This document shows positions 51,163-58,614 of a DNA stretch of 64,000 bases, piece after piece. The stretch is taken from positions 186,001 through 250,000 of the forward strand of contig JAEXRH010000016.1 in assembly GCA_023438065.1 (NCBI GenBank), given 5' to 3'. This DNA comes from Spirochaetota bacterium (GTDB lineage Bacteria > Spirochaetota > Spirochaetia > Treponematales > Treponemataceae). The position numbers were made by a program, and so were the translations under genes. Position 1 is the first letter of the stretch; the number at the start of each line of letters is the position of its first letter. The notes under the pieces are model-generated. The model did no database searches. It was not told where the DNA came from and was given only the letters and a program-made list of their open reading frames with translations.

Positions 51163-51936
51163 GTGAGAATCGGTTTATTCGGTTTTGGCCGGACGGGAAG
51201 ACTCGTCGCGGAAGAGATCATCAAGGATCCCGAATGCGAGCTCGCGTGGGTCGTGCGCGGCACGAATAAGGACAATCACGAATACGCGAGCCATTTTCTC
51301 GGGTATCCCCAAAGCGACCAAGGGCTATTCTTCAGCAAGGAAGAAACGGCGAAAGAGGGATTTTTCGCCGAGCGGCGCGTCGACGCGATCATCGATTTTT
51401 CCTCGTCCGAGGCGATTCATGAGTACGCAAGCGCGGCCGAGTGCGGGACGCGCATCGTCTCGGCGATCTCGAACTACGGGGAGGCGGAGCTCGAGGTCTT
51501 GCGCGCGCTCGCCGAAAGAACGGCGGTGCTCCATTCGCCGAACATCACGCTCGGCATCAACTTTCTCCTCGTCGCCTCACAGATACTCAGGCAGATCGTG
51601 CCTCACGCGGACATCGAGGTCATCGAGGAGCATTTCAGGCAAAAAGCGGGAGCCTCGGGCACCGCGCTCAAGATCGCGGAAAAGCTCGGACTCGACCCGG
51701 TCAAGCACGTAAACTCGATCCGCGTCGGCGGGATCATCGGCAAGCACGAGGTCGTCTTCGGGCTTCCGAACCAGACGATCAGGCTCACCCACGAGGCGAT
51801 ATCGCGCGCGGCGTTCGGCACCGGCGCGATCTTCGCGGCGAAAAGCCTCGCGACGGCGAGCGCGGGCCTCTACACGATGGAAGAGATCATGCGCTCCATG
51901 ATCGTCGAGAACATCGCGCCGAACGCCGTGCTCTAG
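51163..51936 (+). CDS. DapB-family dehydrogenase (divergent dihydrodipicolinate reductase-like)
   Basis: 257 residues from a GTG at 51163 (AAGGAAGGTGCTGA precedes). NAD(P) motif GLFGFGRTGRLVAEE, HSPNITLGINFL and EEHFRQKAGASGTALKIAEKLG align with DapB. In DapB the substrate motif is HHxxKxDxPSGTA. Here His-His is His-Phe, and the Asp-x-Pro is lost, although the catalytic His and Lys remain. It may still reduce dihydrodipicolinate, or act on a related imine such as a diamino acid. No other lysine genes are adjacent. Confidence 0.72.
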   Translation: MRIGLFGFGRTGRLVAEEIIKDPECELAWVVRGTNKDNHEYASHFLGYPQSDQGLFFSKEETAKEGFFAERRVDAIIDFSSSEAIHEYASAAECGTRIVSAISNYGEAELEVLRALAERTAVLHSPNITLGINFLLVASQILRQIVPHADIEVIEEHFRQKAGASGTALKIAEKLGLDPVKHVNSIRVGGIIGKHEVVFGLPNQTIRLTHEAISRAAFGTGAIFAAKSLATASAGLYTMEEIMRSMIVENIAPNAVL

Positions 51937-51959
51937 CCGCCCATTGACGCGCCGTATCG

Positions 51960-52076
51960 TCAGAGCGCGCCGGCGAGCCCCTGCGCGACGAGCGAGACGA
52001 GGGCGACGGAGAGCGCGATGCCGGAAAGGATCGATGTCGGTCGATGACCGGATGAGGGAGATCGTTTCTTGGGCAC
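51960..52076 (-). CDS. Candidate 38-residue single-helix membrane protein
   Basis: GTG start at 52076, basic N-terminus (PKKRSPSSGHRP) and one hydrophobic helix (SILSGIALSVALVSLVAQG), ending GLAGAL. Codon use matches the GC-rich genes. TAGTAT ends 4 nt before the GTG, as in the leaderless layout. No family is recognised. Confidence 0.35.
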   Translation of the reverse strand: MPKKRSPSSGHRPTSILSGIALSVALVSLVAQGLAGAL

Positions 52077-52121
52077 CCGTATACTATCCAGAAAACGGGA
52101 TCGGCTTCTGCCGTGAGTTAT

Positions 52122-52146
52122 CATATAATGTATTTGACATTATATG
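52122..52146. promoter_or_regulatory. Probable MarR operator over the marR-hgcAB promoter
   Basis: CATATAATG-TATTTGA-CATTATATG, a perfect 9-bp inverted repeat with 7-bp centre. It contains the -35 box (52134-52139), so a bound regulator would block RNA polymerase. Confidence 0.72.
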
Positions 52147-52163
52147 CAATATACACATATAAT
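52134..52163 (+). promoter_or_regulatory. marR-hgcAB promoter, leaderless layout
   Basis: TTGACA (52134-52139), 18 bp, TATAAT (52158-52163), 6 nt to the ATG at 52170: both boxes are consensus. Confidence 0.8.
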
Positions 52164-52169
52164 ACGTTC

Positions 52170-52673
52170 ATGAGCGCAGAAAAAAGCACGCTGAATCCGA
52201 CGGTACGAGCTTTCAGGAAAGGCATACGCTCCCTCGAGCGGCAGATCGAGCTTTCGCTCGCGAGCCAGACCGAATGTTGCGGGGTGACCCCCGCGCAATG
52301 CCATGTCCTTCTCGAGGTCGCCGACAGGGACGATCCGAGCGTCGGGGAGCTCGCCGAGGCGCTCGAGCTCGACGCATCTACCCTCTCGCGGGCCGTCGAC
52401 GGACTCGTGAAACTCGGTCTCGCGGAGCGCACCGAAGACCCGGAGAACCGGAGACGCTTCCTCGTGCGCCTGTCGGAAAAAGGACGAAGCAAGGTCGGGG
52501 AAATCGACGGGACCTGCGACGAGTACTACGAGGGATTCCTCGAAGGATTGCCGACCGCTGAACGGAAACTGCTCGTCGACTCGCTTCCGCGCCTGGTGGA
52601 AGCCTTTCGCTCCTGGCGGATAAAGGCCGAGAAAACGGGATGCTGCGCGACGCGCGAAAGGAAGCGACGATGA
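52170..52673 (+). CDS. Cysteine-rich MarR family regulator of hgcAB
   Basis: 167 residues. Winged helix with PSVGELAEALELDASTLSRAVDGLVKLGLAERTEDPENRRRFLV (in parts), the classical MarR recognition region. It has six Cys: 36, 37, 44, 116, 158 and 159, including two adjacent pairs (TECCGVTPAQC and TGCCATRE). This suggests sensing of a soft metal, metalloid or oxidant, though no ligand is proven. Its stop overlaps the hgcA start (ATGA), and a palindrome covers its promoter, so it probably regulates itself and hgcAB. Mercury or arsenic as ligand is inference. Confidence 0.88.
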   Translation: MSAEKSTLNPTVRAFRKGIRSLERQIELSLASQTECCGVTPAQCHVLLEVADRDDPSVGELAEALELDASTLSRAVDGLVKLGLAERTEDPENRRRFLVRLSEKGRSKVGEIDGTCDEYYEGFLEGLPTAERKLLVDSLPRLVEAFRSWRIKAEKTGCCATRERKRR

Positions 52674-53755
52674 ATATACTGTTCGGAAAAGCCGGTACGG
52701 TCGCCGAAAGGCAGGCGGGTTTCATCGCGCTCGAGGAGCTGAAGAAACCGTGGGTCGAGTCCTTCATCCTCCGCGAGGGAAGGACGTTCCCGAAGGTCGC
52801 CACGAGACTCACGACGGCCGACCGGCTCGGGAGCGCCCGGGCGCGGTGGGGATACGGTCGCATGGATTACGCGGTGCTCCCCGGCGTATACGCCGTGGGG
52901 AACCCTTCGCGTGAGTCGTCGGTCTTCGTTACCGCGAACTACAAGATGAGCTTCGACGCGCTCCGCTCGAGCCTTTCGGGCTTCGACGCGTGGATCCTCG
53001 TCCTCGACACCAAGGGAATCAACGTCTGGTGCGCCGCGGGAAAGGGAACCTTCGGCACTGACGAGCTCGTTTCGCGCCTCGCGAAGACCAAGCTCGCCTC
53101 GCTCGTCGCGGGCCGCGAGCTCATCCTTCCGCAGCTCGGGGCGTCGGGTGTGTCCGGCCACGAGGTCGCGCGACGGTCCGGTTTCCGCGTCGTCTGGGGC
53201 CCGGTACGCGCGCGCGACATCGGTCCCTGGCTCGACGCGGGAAGGACAAAAACCGACGAAATGAGATCGGTTACCTTCACGCTCCGCGAACGGCTCGCGG
53301 TCGCGCCGATCGAGTTAGCGCGAACCTGGCCGCTCGTCCCCGCGGCGCTCGCCCTCGCCTTCCTCTTCGCGCTTCCCCTCGACGCGCGCTTTCTTTCCCG
53401 CTCCGTGCCCATTGCCGTTCTCGTCGCCGGGATCGGTCCCGTCGGGACGCTCCTCTTCCCCGCCCTGCTCCCCTTCCTTCCGTCGCGGGCCTTCGCGGTC
53501 AAGGGCGCGGTTCTCGGAGCGGCGTGGGCGCTCGCCTGCTCGATCGCGTTCGCCCTTTCTCCCGGGATCGCGGCGGGTGCCACGCTCGTCGCGACGCCGG
53601 TCGTGGCGTTTCTCGCGATGAACTTCACCGGCTCCTCGACCTACACCTCGCAGCCCGGAGCGCTTCTCGAGGTAGACCGGGGATTTTGGCCGATGGCGCT
53701 CTCGCTCGTCGCGGGATTCGCCCTTGCCGCGGCGGCAAGGGTTCTCGGAATATAG
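52670..53755 (+). CDS. hgcA: Mercury-methylation corrinoid protein HgcA
   Basis: 361 residues from the ATG at 52670 (GAAAGGAAGCGACG precedes). The corrinoid-binding domain (about 45-200) carries the diagnostic cap-helix motif N118-V-W-C121-A-A-G-K125, in which the Cys ligates cobalt. C-terminal part: about five membrane helices (from residue 222), with the conserved loop NFTGSSTYTS before the last helix. HgcA transfers a methyl group from a cobalamin-bound intermediate to Hg(II). Its length and domain order fit known HgcA proteins. The pair with hgcB makes the call secure. It is co-transcribed with a MarR gene. Confidence 0.96.
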   Translation: MNILFGKAGTVAERQAGFIALEELKKPWVESFILREGRTFPKVATRLTTADRLGSARARWGYGRMDYAVLPGVYAVGNPSRESSVFVTANYKMSFDALRSSLSGFDAWILVLDTKGINVWCAAGKGTFGTDELVSRLAKTKLASLVAGRELILPQLGASGVSGHEVARRSGFRVVWGPVRARDIGPWLDAGRTKTDEMRSVTFTLRERLAVAPIELARTWPLVPAALALAFLFALPLDARFLSRSVPIAVLVAGIGPVGTLLFPALLPFLPSRAFAVKGAVLGAAWALACSIAFALSPGIAAGATLVATPVVAFLAMNFTGSSTYTSQPGALLEVDRGFWPMALSLVAGFALAAAARVLGI

Positions 53756-53780
53756 ACTACGGATAAACGGAGGATAATCG

Positions 53781-54095
53781 ATGGCGCGGGGATACCTTAA
53801 AAACGGAGAAACACTTTCGCTCGACGCGAGTCGCTGCGTCGGCTGCGGCGCGTGCGTCGAGGTATGCCCGCACGCGGTCTTCAGGATCGACTCGGGTAAG
53901 GCGGGGATCGTCGATCGAGTCTCGTGTATGGAGTGCGGGGCGTGCGCGAAGAACTGCCCGGCGGGAGCGCTCGCGGTGACCGCGGGCGTCGGCTGCGCGG
54001 CGGCGATCATCCTCGGCAAGATCTTCGGGACGGAACCGACCTGCGACTGCGGGTCGGCTGCCGGAGGCAAGAAGAAAAAAACCGCGTGCTGCTGA
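53781..54095 (+). CDS. hgcB: Mercury-methylation ferredoxin HgcB
   Basis: 104 residues after AACGGAGGATAATCG. Two [4Fe-4S] motifs: C19-VG-C22-GA-C25-VEV-C29-P and C49-ME-C52-GA-C55-AKN-C59-P. Then C72 in AGVGCAAAIILGK, Cys88 and Cys90, and a C-terminal Cys pair 103-104. HgcB reduces the HgcA cobalt and its C72 and C-terminal Cys are thought to bind Hg(II). The adjacency to hgcA (26 bp apart) and this Cys layout are characteristic. Confidence 0.95.
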   Translation: MARGYLKNGETLSLDASRCVGCGACVEVCPHAVFRIDSGKAGIVDRVSCMECGACAKNCPAGALAVTAGVGCAAAIILGKIFGTEPTCDCGSAAGGKKKKTACC

Positions 54096-54171
54096 CTCAG
54101 GTCGTCGAACGCCGCAAGCGTCCGGCAACGCCCGTCAGGACGAAAGACGAATCGATCGTCCGATCAATCGA

Positions 54172-55176
54172 TCAAAGGCCGTCGAGCGCGGATTCGGAGC
54201 CGAAGGCCGCGCGGGTGAGCCGGTCGCGCACCCCGTCCCAGGCGGACTCATCGGGCGGGCACTCGGCGAGGATCGCGTAGGTGCCGCTTTTGTCGAGCGA
54301 GCGGAGGGACGCGTAAAGCCCGCGCGCGTAGAGCTCGGGATCGGAAGGAAGCCTGATCGTCGCGACGGCGCCGGGAAGCGTCTCCATCGAGTGAAGGAGA
54401 AGCGCGAAGGGAAGGCCTTTCTTCCGTAAAAGGCCCGCGCGTTGTTCCAGAAGGTCGGGGGAACAAAGGAGCGTGGGCGTCGCGGGCGCGTAATGAGACG
54501 AGAGGGTGCCCGAGGCCCGGGGAGCGCCCGAGTCGGCGGCTCCGGGGGCGACCCCGATCACGGACGCGATATCCTCGACCGTGATGAAGCCCGGGCGGAG
54601 AAGAACCGGCCCGTGGGAAGCCACGCGGGACAGGTCGATGATCGTCGACTCAATACCGACCGCGCTCGAGCCGCCGTCGAGGACGAGGCCGAGATCGTGC
54701 CCGAGCTCGCGCGCGAATTCCTGCTTGACGTGCTCGGCGGTCGTGGGGCTCACGTGGCCGAACTTGTTCGCCGAGGGGGCCGCGACGCCGCCCGTTCCTC
54801 CCTTGAACGCGCGGAGGAGCTCGACGGCGACCGGATGCGAGGGGCAACGGATGCCGAGGGTATCCTGGCCGCCCGAGACGGCCGAAGGGATGCGGGAAGC
54901 GCGCGGCAGGATCAGGGTGAGCGGGCCCGGCCAGAACGCGTCCATGAGCTCTCGCGCCTCGCGCGGGATCGAATGTGCCCAGTACTCGATGTCGGCTTCG
55001 GGAGAGACATGCACGATGAGCGGATGGTTCGAGGGCCTGCCCTTGATCCTGAAGATGCCCGCGACGGCCCCGGGGTTTTCGGCGTCGGCGCCGAGCCCGT
55101 AGACCGTCTCGGTCGGAAAGGCGACGAGCCCTCCCGAGCCGAGGATTTCGCACGCCCTCGCTATCTCGTCGCGCAC
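54172..55176 (-). CDS. L-threonylcarbamoyladenylate synthase (TsaC/Sua5 family, long form)
   Basis: 334 residues from a GTG at 55176, 2 nt after the purC stop. An upstream extension in another frame of purC is rejected. YrdC/TsaC core: GGLVAFPTETVYGLGADA, KGRPSNHPLIVHV (the K-R-S-N ATP/bicarbonate site region), SGGQDTLGIRCPSHP, and IESTIIDLS. A C-terminal Sua5-type domain follows (SGTLSSHYAPATP). It makes threonylcarbamoyl-AMP for t6A in tRNA. Coupled to purC. Confidence 0.9.
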   Translation of the reverse strand: MRDEIARACEILGSGGLVAFPTETVYGLGADAENPGAVAGIFRIKGRPSNHPLIVHVSPEADIEYWAHSIPREARELMDAFWPGPLTLILPRASRIPSAVSGGQDTLGIRCPSHPVAVELLRAFKGGTGGVAAPSANKFGHVSPTTAEHVKQEFARELGHDLGLVLDGGSSAVGIESTIIDLSRVASHGPVLLRPGFITVEDIASVIGVAPGAADSGAPRASGTLSSHYAPATPTLLCSPDLLEQRAGLLRKKGLPFALLLHSMETLPGAVATIRLPSDPELYARGLYASLRSLDKSGTYAILAECPPDESAWDGVRDRLTRAAFGSESALDGL

Positions 55177-55178
55177 GG

Positions 55179-56057
55179 TTATTTCGTCAGGAGGCGCAGG
55201 GCTTCCGCGTATTTGGCCGCGGTCCGGTCGAGGACGTCCTGGGGAAGGCGGGGCGCGGGGGCCTGCTTGTTCCAGTCCTGGGCCTCGAGCCAGTCGCGCA
55301 CGAACTGCTTGTCGAAGGACGCGGGGGAACTGCCGACGCGGTAGGTGTCGACCGGCCAGAAGCGGGACGAGTCGGGGGTGAGCACCTCGTCGATGAGGTG
55401 CACGACGCCTGAGTCGTCGAGGCCGAACTCGAACTTGGTGTCCGCGATGATGATGCCGCGCTCGAGCGCGTAGGCGGCTGCCTTCGAATAGATCATGATC
55501 GAGGCGTCGCGGACCTGCCGGGCGACGTCGTCCCCGATGATCTTCCTCGCCTCTTCGTAGGAGATGTTCTCGTCGTGCTCGCCGGCGGGAGCCTTGGTCG
55601 ACGGGGTAAAGAGGACCTCGTCGAGCTTCTCGGCTTCCTGCATCCCCGCGCGGACGGCGATGCCGCACACGGTGCCGGACTTCTTGTACTCCTTCCAGCC
55701 CGAGCCGATGAGGTAGCCGCGGACGATCGCCTCGATCGCGAGCGGTTTGAGCTTCTTGACGACGAGGGAGCGGCCGGCGATCTGGTCGCGCTCGGAGGCG
55801 TCGACGACGCTCGCGGGATCGATGCCGGTAAGCTGGTTCGGGACGAGGTGCCCGAGCTTGGCGAACCAGAAGTTCGACATCTCGGTGAGGATCTTTCCCT
55901 TGTTCGGGATCGGGTCGTCGAGGATGACGTCGAAGGCCGAGAGGCGGTCGGTCTGGACCACCAACAGCTTGTCGTCGCCGACGGCGTAGATATCGCGAAC
56001 CTTTCCGCGATGAAGCAACGGAAGGGACTTCAACTCAGAGCGCAGCAAACCGGGCAT
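55179..56057 (-). CDS. purC: Phosphoribosylaminoimidazole-succinocarboxamide synthase
   Basis: 292 residues after TTTCAGGAGTCCCT. Signature [46 protein letters not shown] and [15 protein letters not shown]. It joins CAIR and aspartate in purine synthesis. The alternative eukaryote-like fused form is not seen. First gene of a purC-tsaC pair. Confidence 0.96.
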   Translation of the reverse strand: MPGLLRSELKSLPLLHRGKVRDIYAVGDDKLLVVQTDRLSAFDVILDDPIPNKGKILTEMSNFWFAKLGHLVPNQLTGIDPASVVDASERDQIAGRSLVVKKLKPLAIEAIVRGYLIGSGWKEYKKSGTVCGIAVRAGMQEAEKLDEVLFTPSTKAPAGEHDENISYEEARKIIGDDVARQVRDASIMIYSKAAAYALERGIIIADTKFEFGLDDSGVVHLIDEVLTPDSSRFWPVDTYRVGSSPASFDKQFVRDWLEAQDWNKQAPAPRLPQDVLDRTAAKYAEALRLLTK

Positions 56058-56160
56058 AGGGACTCCTGAAAGTGTATTCTGTCCCTAACAATACCGGGAA
56101 GGGCGGCTGTGAATCAAGGGTATCTTCCCGCGTTAGCGATCGAAGCGGAGACCCCGGAGC

Positions 56161-56183
56161 GGGGGGGCCGCCGGGGGGGGGGG
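56161..56183. repeat. G-homopolymer tracts upstream of purC
   Basis: Seven G (56161-56167) and eleven G (56173-56183) within an otherwise empty 180-bp gap. A sequencing artefact cannot be excluded. Confidence 0.7.
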
Positions 56184-56239
56184 CCCCGCGAGGAGTCGGA
56201 ACGAAGAACGCCAGCCCTGATTTTCCCCCTGAGCGAAAA

Positions 56240-56449
56240 TCACTCGCTCACTTCGGTCCCGGTGACCTTCGCGAGGAAAAGTTGGAGTTCGGGCTGGTTG
56301 TCCATCGCGATTACCCGCTCGAGCTTGTTAAAATCCTTTCCCGAAACCGTCTTCACCGGCGTGCCCCGAAACCGAATTTCGGCCGTCTTGTCCTTGAAGA
56401 GTTTGTAGCTGAACGGCTTTTCCGTAAATAGCGTATGCGCCTCGACCAT
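56240..56449 (-). CDS. Hypothetical 69-residue protein
   Basis: From the ATG at 56449 after GGGGGGCACT. A compact acidic/basic mixed sequence (EKPFSYKLFKDKTAEIRFRG, then NKLERVIAMDNQPELQLFLAKVTG) with no signal peptide or membrane helix. No family is recognised. It has a good promoter of its own (56469-56497), which supports it being real. Confidence 0.6.
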   Translation of the reverse strand: MVEAHTLFTEKPFSYKLFKDKTAEIRFRGTPVKTVSGKDFNKLERVIAMDNQPELQLFLAKVTGTEVSE

Positions 56450-56468
56450 AGTGCCCCCCGTCGGGAAC

Positions 56469-56497
56469 AGTATACGTTCGAAAGGATGACCCTGCAA
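56469..56497 (-). promoter_or_regulatory. Promoter of the 69-residue hypothetical gene
   Basis: Minus strand TTGCAG (56492-56497), 17 bp, TATACT (56469-56474). Confidence 0.68.
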
Positions 56498-56537
56498 GGA
56501 CGGTGATCGACCCTCCCTCCGCGACGCGGAAAAGGCC

Positions 56538-56567
56538 GAAAAAAAAAGAGCCTCCCGAAGGAGGCTC
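56538..56567 (-). terminator. Intrinsic terminator of efp
   Basis: Minus strand GAGCCTCC-TTCG-GGAGGCTC followed by nine T. Confidence 0.95.
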
Positions 56568-56600
56568 AGTTCAACCGGATTCGGGACGGGCCCGAAGGGG

Positions 56601-57167
56601 TTATTTCGCGCGCTCGATGAAGGTACCGTCGCGGGTGTCGAGCATGATCTTGGTGCCGATGTCGCAGAAGAGCGGGACCTGCACCTCGAAACCGGTGTCG
56701 AGGGTGGCGGACTTGGTCGCCTTTCCGGAGGTATCGCCCTTCACGCCGGGCTCGCAGTAGGTGATCTCGCGAAGAACCTGGATCGGAAGCGAAACGCCGA
56801 CGGGCTTGCCGTTGAAGAAGGTAAGCTCGACGATCATCTCGTCGCCGTCCTTGATGTAGCTCACGTTGTCGCCGAGGTCTTCCTTGGCGATCTCGAACTG
56901 CTCGTAGGTTTCCTCTTCCATGAAGACGTAGGTGTCGCCGTCGATGTAGGAAAGCTTGACCTTGTGGAGCTCGAGGTCGACCTCGTTGAACTTGTCGCCG
57001 GAATCGAAACCGACGTCCATGGTCTGTCCGGTGACGATGTTCTTGATCCGGAGACGATAGACCATCGAACCGCGGCCGCTTTTGTTGCCGAGCATGCGCT
57101 GGACGATCCAGGGCTCGGTGCCCTGCATGAACGCGACGCCGACTTTGAGTTGGGAAGCTGCTAACAT
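56601..57167 (-). CDS. efp: Elongation factor P, Arg32 type
   Basis: 188 residues from the ATG at 57167 after TTGAGGATACT. Three KOW/OB domains as in EF-P. The tip of the first domain reads NKSGRGSM with Arg32 where E. coli has Lys34. Arg at this position is the substrate of EarP, which attaches rhamnose. earP lies immediately upstream, which fits. EF-P rescues ribosomes stalled at polyproline. The loop is SGRG rather than the more common SGRN. Confidence 0.95.
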   Translation of the reverse strand: MLAASQLKVGVAFMQGTEPWIVQRMLGNKSGRGSMVYRLRIKNIVTGQTMDVGFDSGDKFNEVDLELHKVKLSYIDGDTYVFMEEETYEQFEIAKEDLGDNVSYIKDGDEMIVELTFFNGKPVGVSLPIQVLREITYCEPGVKGDTSGKATKSATLDTGFEVQVPLFCDIGTKIMLDTRDGTFIERAK

Positions 57168-57231
57168 AGTATCCTCAATTAATAAAAAATTGCGTAAAAC
57201 GGAAAACCGCGCACGGCGGTAACGGCCCATT

Positions 57232-58452
57232 CTACCCGATATCGCGCATGAATGTCATCAGGTTGACCGCGAGATTCCCGAGATTCCGTACCTCGCGGGA
57301 CAAAGCGGCAAAAGAGGCAGGGGTTTCCGAGGATCGGAGGACGGCAAGCAGGTCGCCCGGGGCGGATTCAGCGTCCCCGACGCCGTTGAAGGAAAGGGTC
57401 AGCCGCTCGTAGAGGGCATAGTCGGCCGGGGAAAGGCGGGGCTTGAGGCGGTCGAGAAAGGCGCGGACCTTCGGGAGGTGGCCGTTCCAGGCCTCGCGGG
57501 CGGTCTCCGCGCCATCGGAGGATTCCTTCCCGTCGGCGAAGGGATAGCATTCCCAGAGAAAGGGCTTCCCCGCGAGGATGGCGCGCGCGAAGCTTTCCTC
57601 CCCGCGGACGATGGCGAAATCGCTCGCGACGAGAAGGCTGTCCCAGAGGGGTTGCGGAAGCATCGGAAGTCGGCAGACTGCGAAGGGCCGGCCAGCGCGT
57701 TCCCAGGCGTCGAGGAAGGGCCTAGAGCTTCTCCCCGCGGCGACGAAAGCGACGAGCGGGGTTTCCCGGGCAAACGCGCCAAGGTCCGCGACGAGGGCCG
57801 AAAAGTCGTGCTCGTAGCTGAAAACGACCGTCCACTGAGCGTCCGGGATGGACGGCGAGCGCTCGAGCGTAAAACCGGGAAGGGCGCGCGCGCGCGAAAG
57901 GAAATCCCCGCGAATTTTCGCGCGACCTTCGCGCGAGGCGACGGTGTCGAGAAGGGTCGCGAAAGCCGAGTCGACGAGGAGCCCCCCGGTTCCCTCGTCG
58001 AGACCGGGCATGAAAAAGGACTTTTTGACCCGGGGATCGGCGGTGAGCGACGGGAGAAGGTGGAAATCGCGTGCCCAGGACTCGAGCGTCAGGTACTCGA
58101 GGTTCACGATATGCCGGGGTTCGGTATCGAGGGGATCGAAGAGGATTTCCCCGAACCACTCGGGGTGACCGCAGGAATAGCACTCGACGACCGCTCGGGG
58201 CCGCTCCGCGAGAAAGCGGGATCGGGCCTCGGTGCCGGGGTCGTCCCACCGCGCGACGGCCCATTCCCCGACGGTCTGGAACGGGAGTGCGGGATCGATG
58301 CCGGGACAGAGGGACGCGAAGGCGGCGAGGTCGTCGACGACGAGGCGAATCGCGGGCGACTCGGGAAGCTCGGCGAGCGCGCGCGCGAGCCGATAGGCGA
58401 AGCCGGCGTCGCCGAGGTTGTCCACGACCTTGCAGATGATGTCGACGGTCAT
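57232..58452 (-). CDS. earP: EF-P arginine rhamnosyltransferase
   Basis: 406 residues from the ATG at 58452. EarP signature at the N-terminus: ICKVVDNLGDAGFAYRLARALA, with catalytic Asp11 and Asp15, and RGEESFARAILAGKPFLWECYP near the C-terminus (nucleotide-sugar site, Glu and Arg conserved). It uses dTDP-rhamnose to glycosylate EF-P Arg32. A TACAAT -10 ends 6 nt before the ATG, so the transcript may be leaderless; a longer N-terminal extension would run through a tandem repeat and is rejected. Confidence 0.92.
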   Translation of the reverse strand: MTVDIICKVVDNLGDAGFAYRLARALAELPESPAIRLVVDDLAAFASLCPGIDPALPFQTVGEWAVARWDDPGTEARSRFLAERPRAVVECYSCGHPEWFGEILFDPLDTEPRHIVNLEYLTLESWARDFHLLPSLTADPRVKKSFFMPGLDEGTGGLLVDSAFATLLDTVASREGRAKIRGDFLSRARALPGFTLERSPSIPDAQWTVVFSYEHDFSALVADLGAFARETPLVAFVAAGRSSRPFLDAWERAGRPFAVCRLPMLPQPLWDSLLVASDFAIVRGEESFARAILAGKPFLWECYPFADGKESSDGAETAREAWNGHLPKVRAFLDRLKPRLSPADYALYERLTLSFNGVGDAESAPGDLLAVLRSSETPASFAALSREVRNLGNLAVNLMTFMRDIG

Positions 58453-58458
58453 GAACCG

Positions 58459-58464
58459 ATTGTA
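58459..58464 (-). promoter_or_regulatory. -10 element of earP, leaderless layout
   Basis: TACAAT on the minus strand, 6 nt before the ATG. The -35 is weak (CGGACT at 17 bp). Confidence 0.5.
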
Positions 58465-58493
58465 CCGCAACGCGGGAGAAAAGTCCGCACCTC

Positions 58494-58569
58494 GCGGATT
58501 GGTCGGCACACAGCGGATTGGTCAGCACGCCGCGGATTGGTCAGCGCGCCGCGGATTGGTCAGCGCGCC
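58494..58569. repeat. 19-bp tandem repeat, four copies
   Basis: Units GCGGATTGGTC-GC-C-C- at 58494, 58513, 58532 and 58551. The last two are identical; the first differs most. It ends just upstream of the earP promoter. Confidence 0.9.
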
Positions 58570-58614
58570 GCGTTCGAGCTTTACTCCCCGCGCGCGAGCC
58601 TCACTCCCCGCGCG

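Noticed and set aside
51937..52121. Cobalamin riboswitch upstream of marR-hgcAB
   Set aside because: No B12-box-like element was seen and the transcript appears to begin at the marR start codon.
54172..55668. 498-codon version of TsaC/Sua5
   Set aside because: The extra N-terminus lies inside purC in another frame. The TsaC domain begins at the GTG at 55176.
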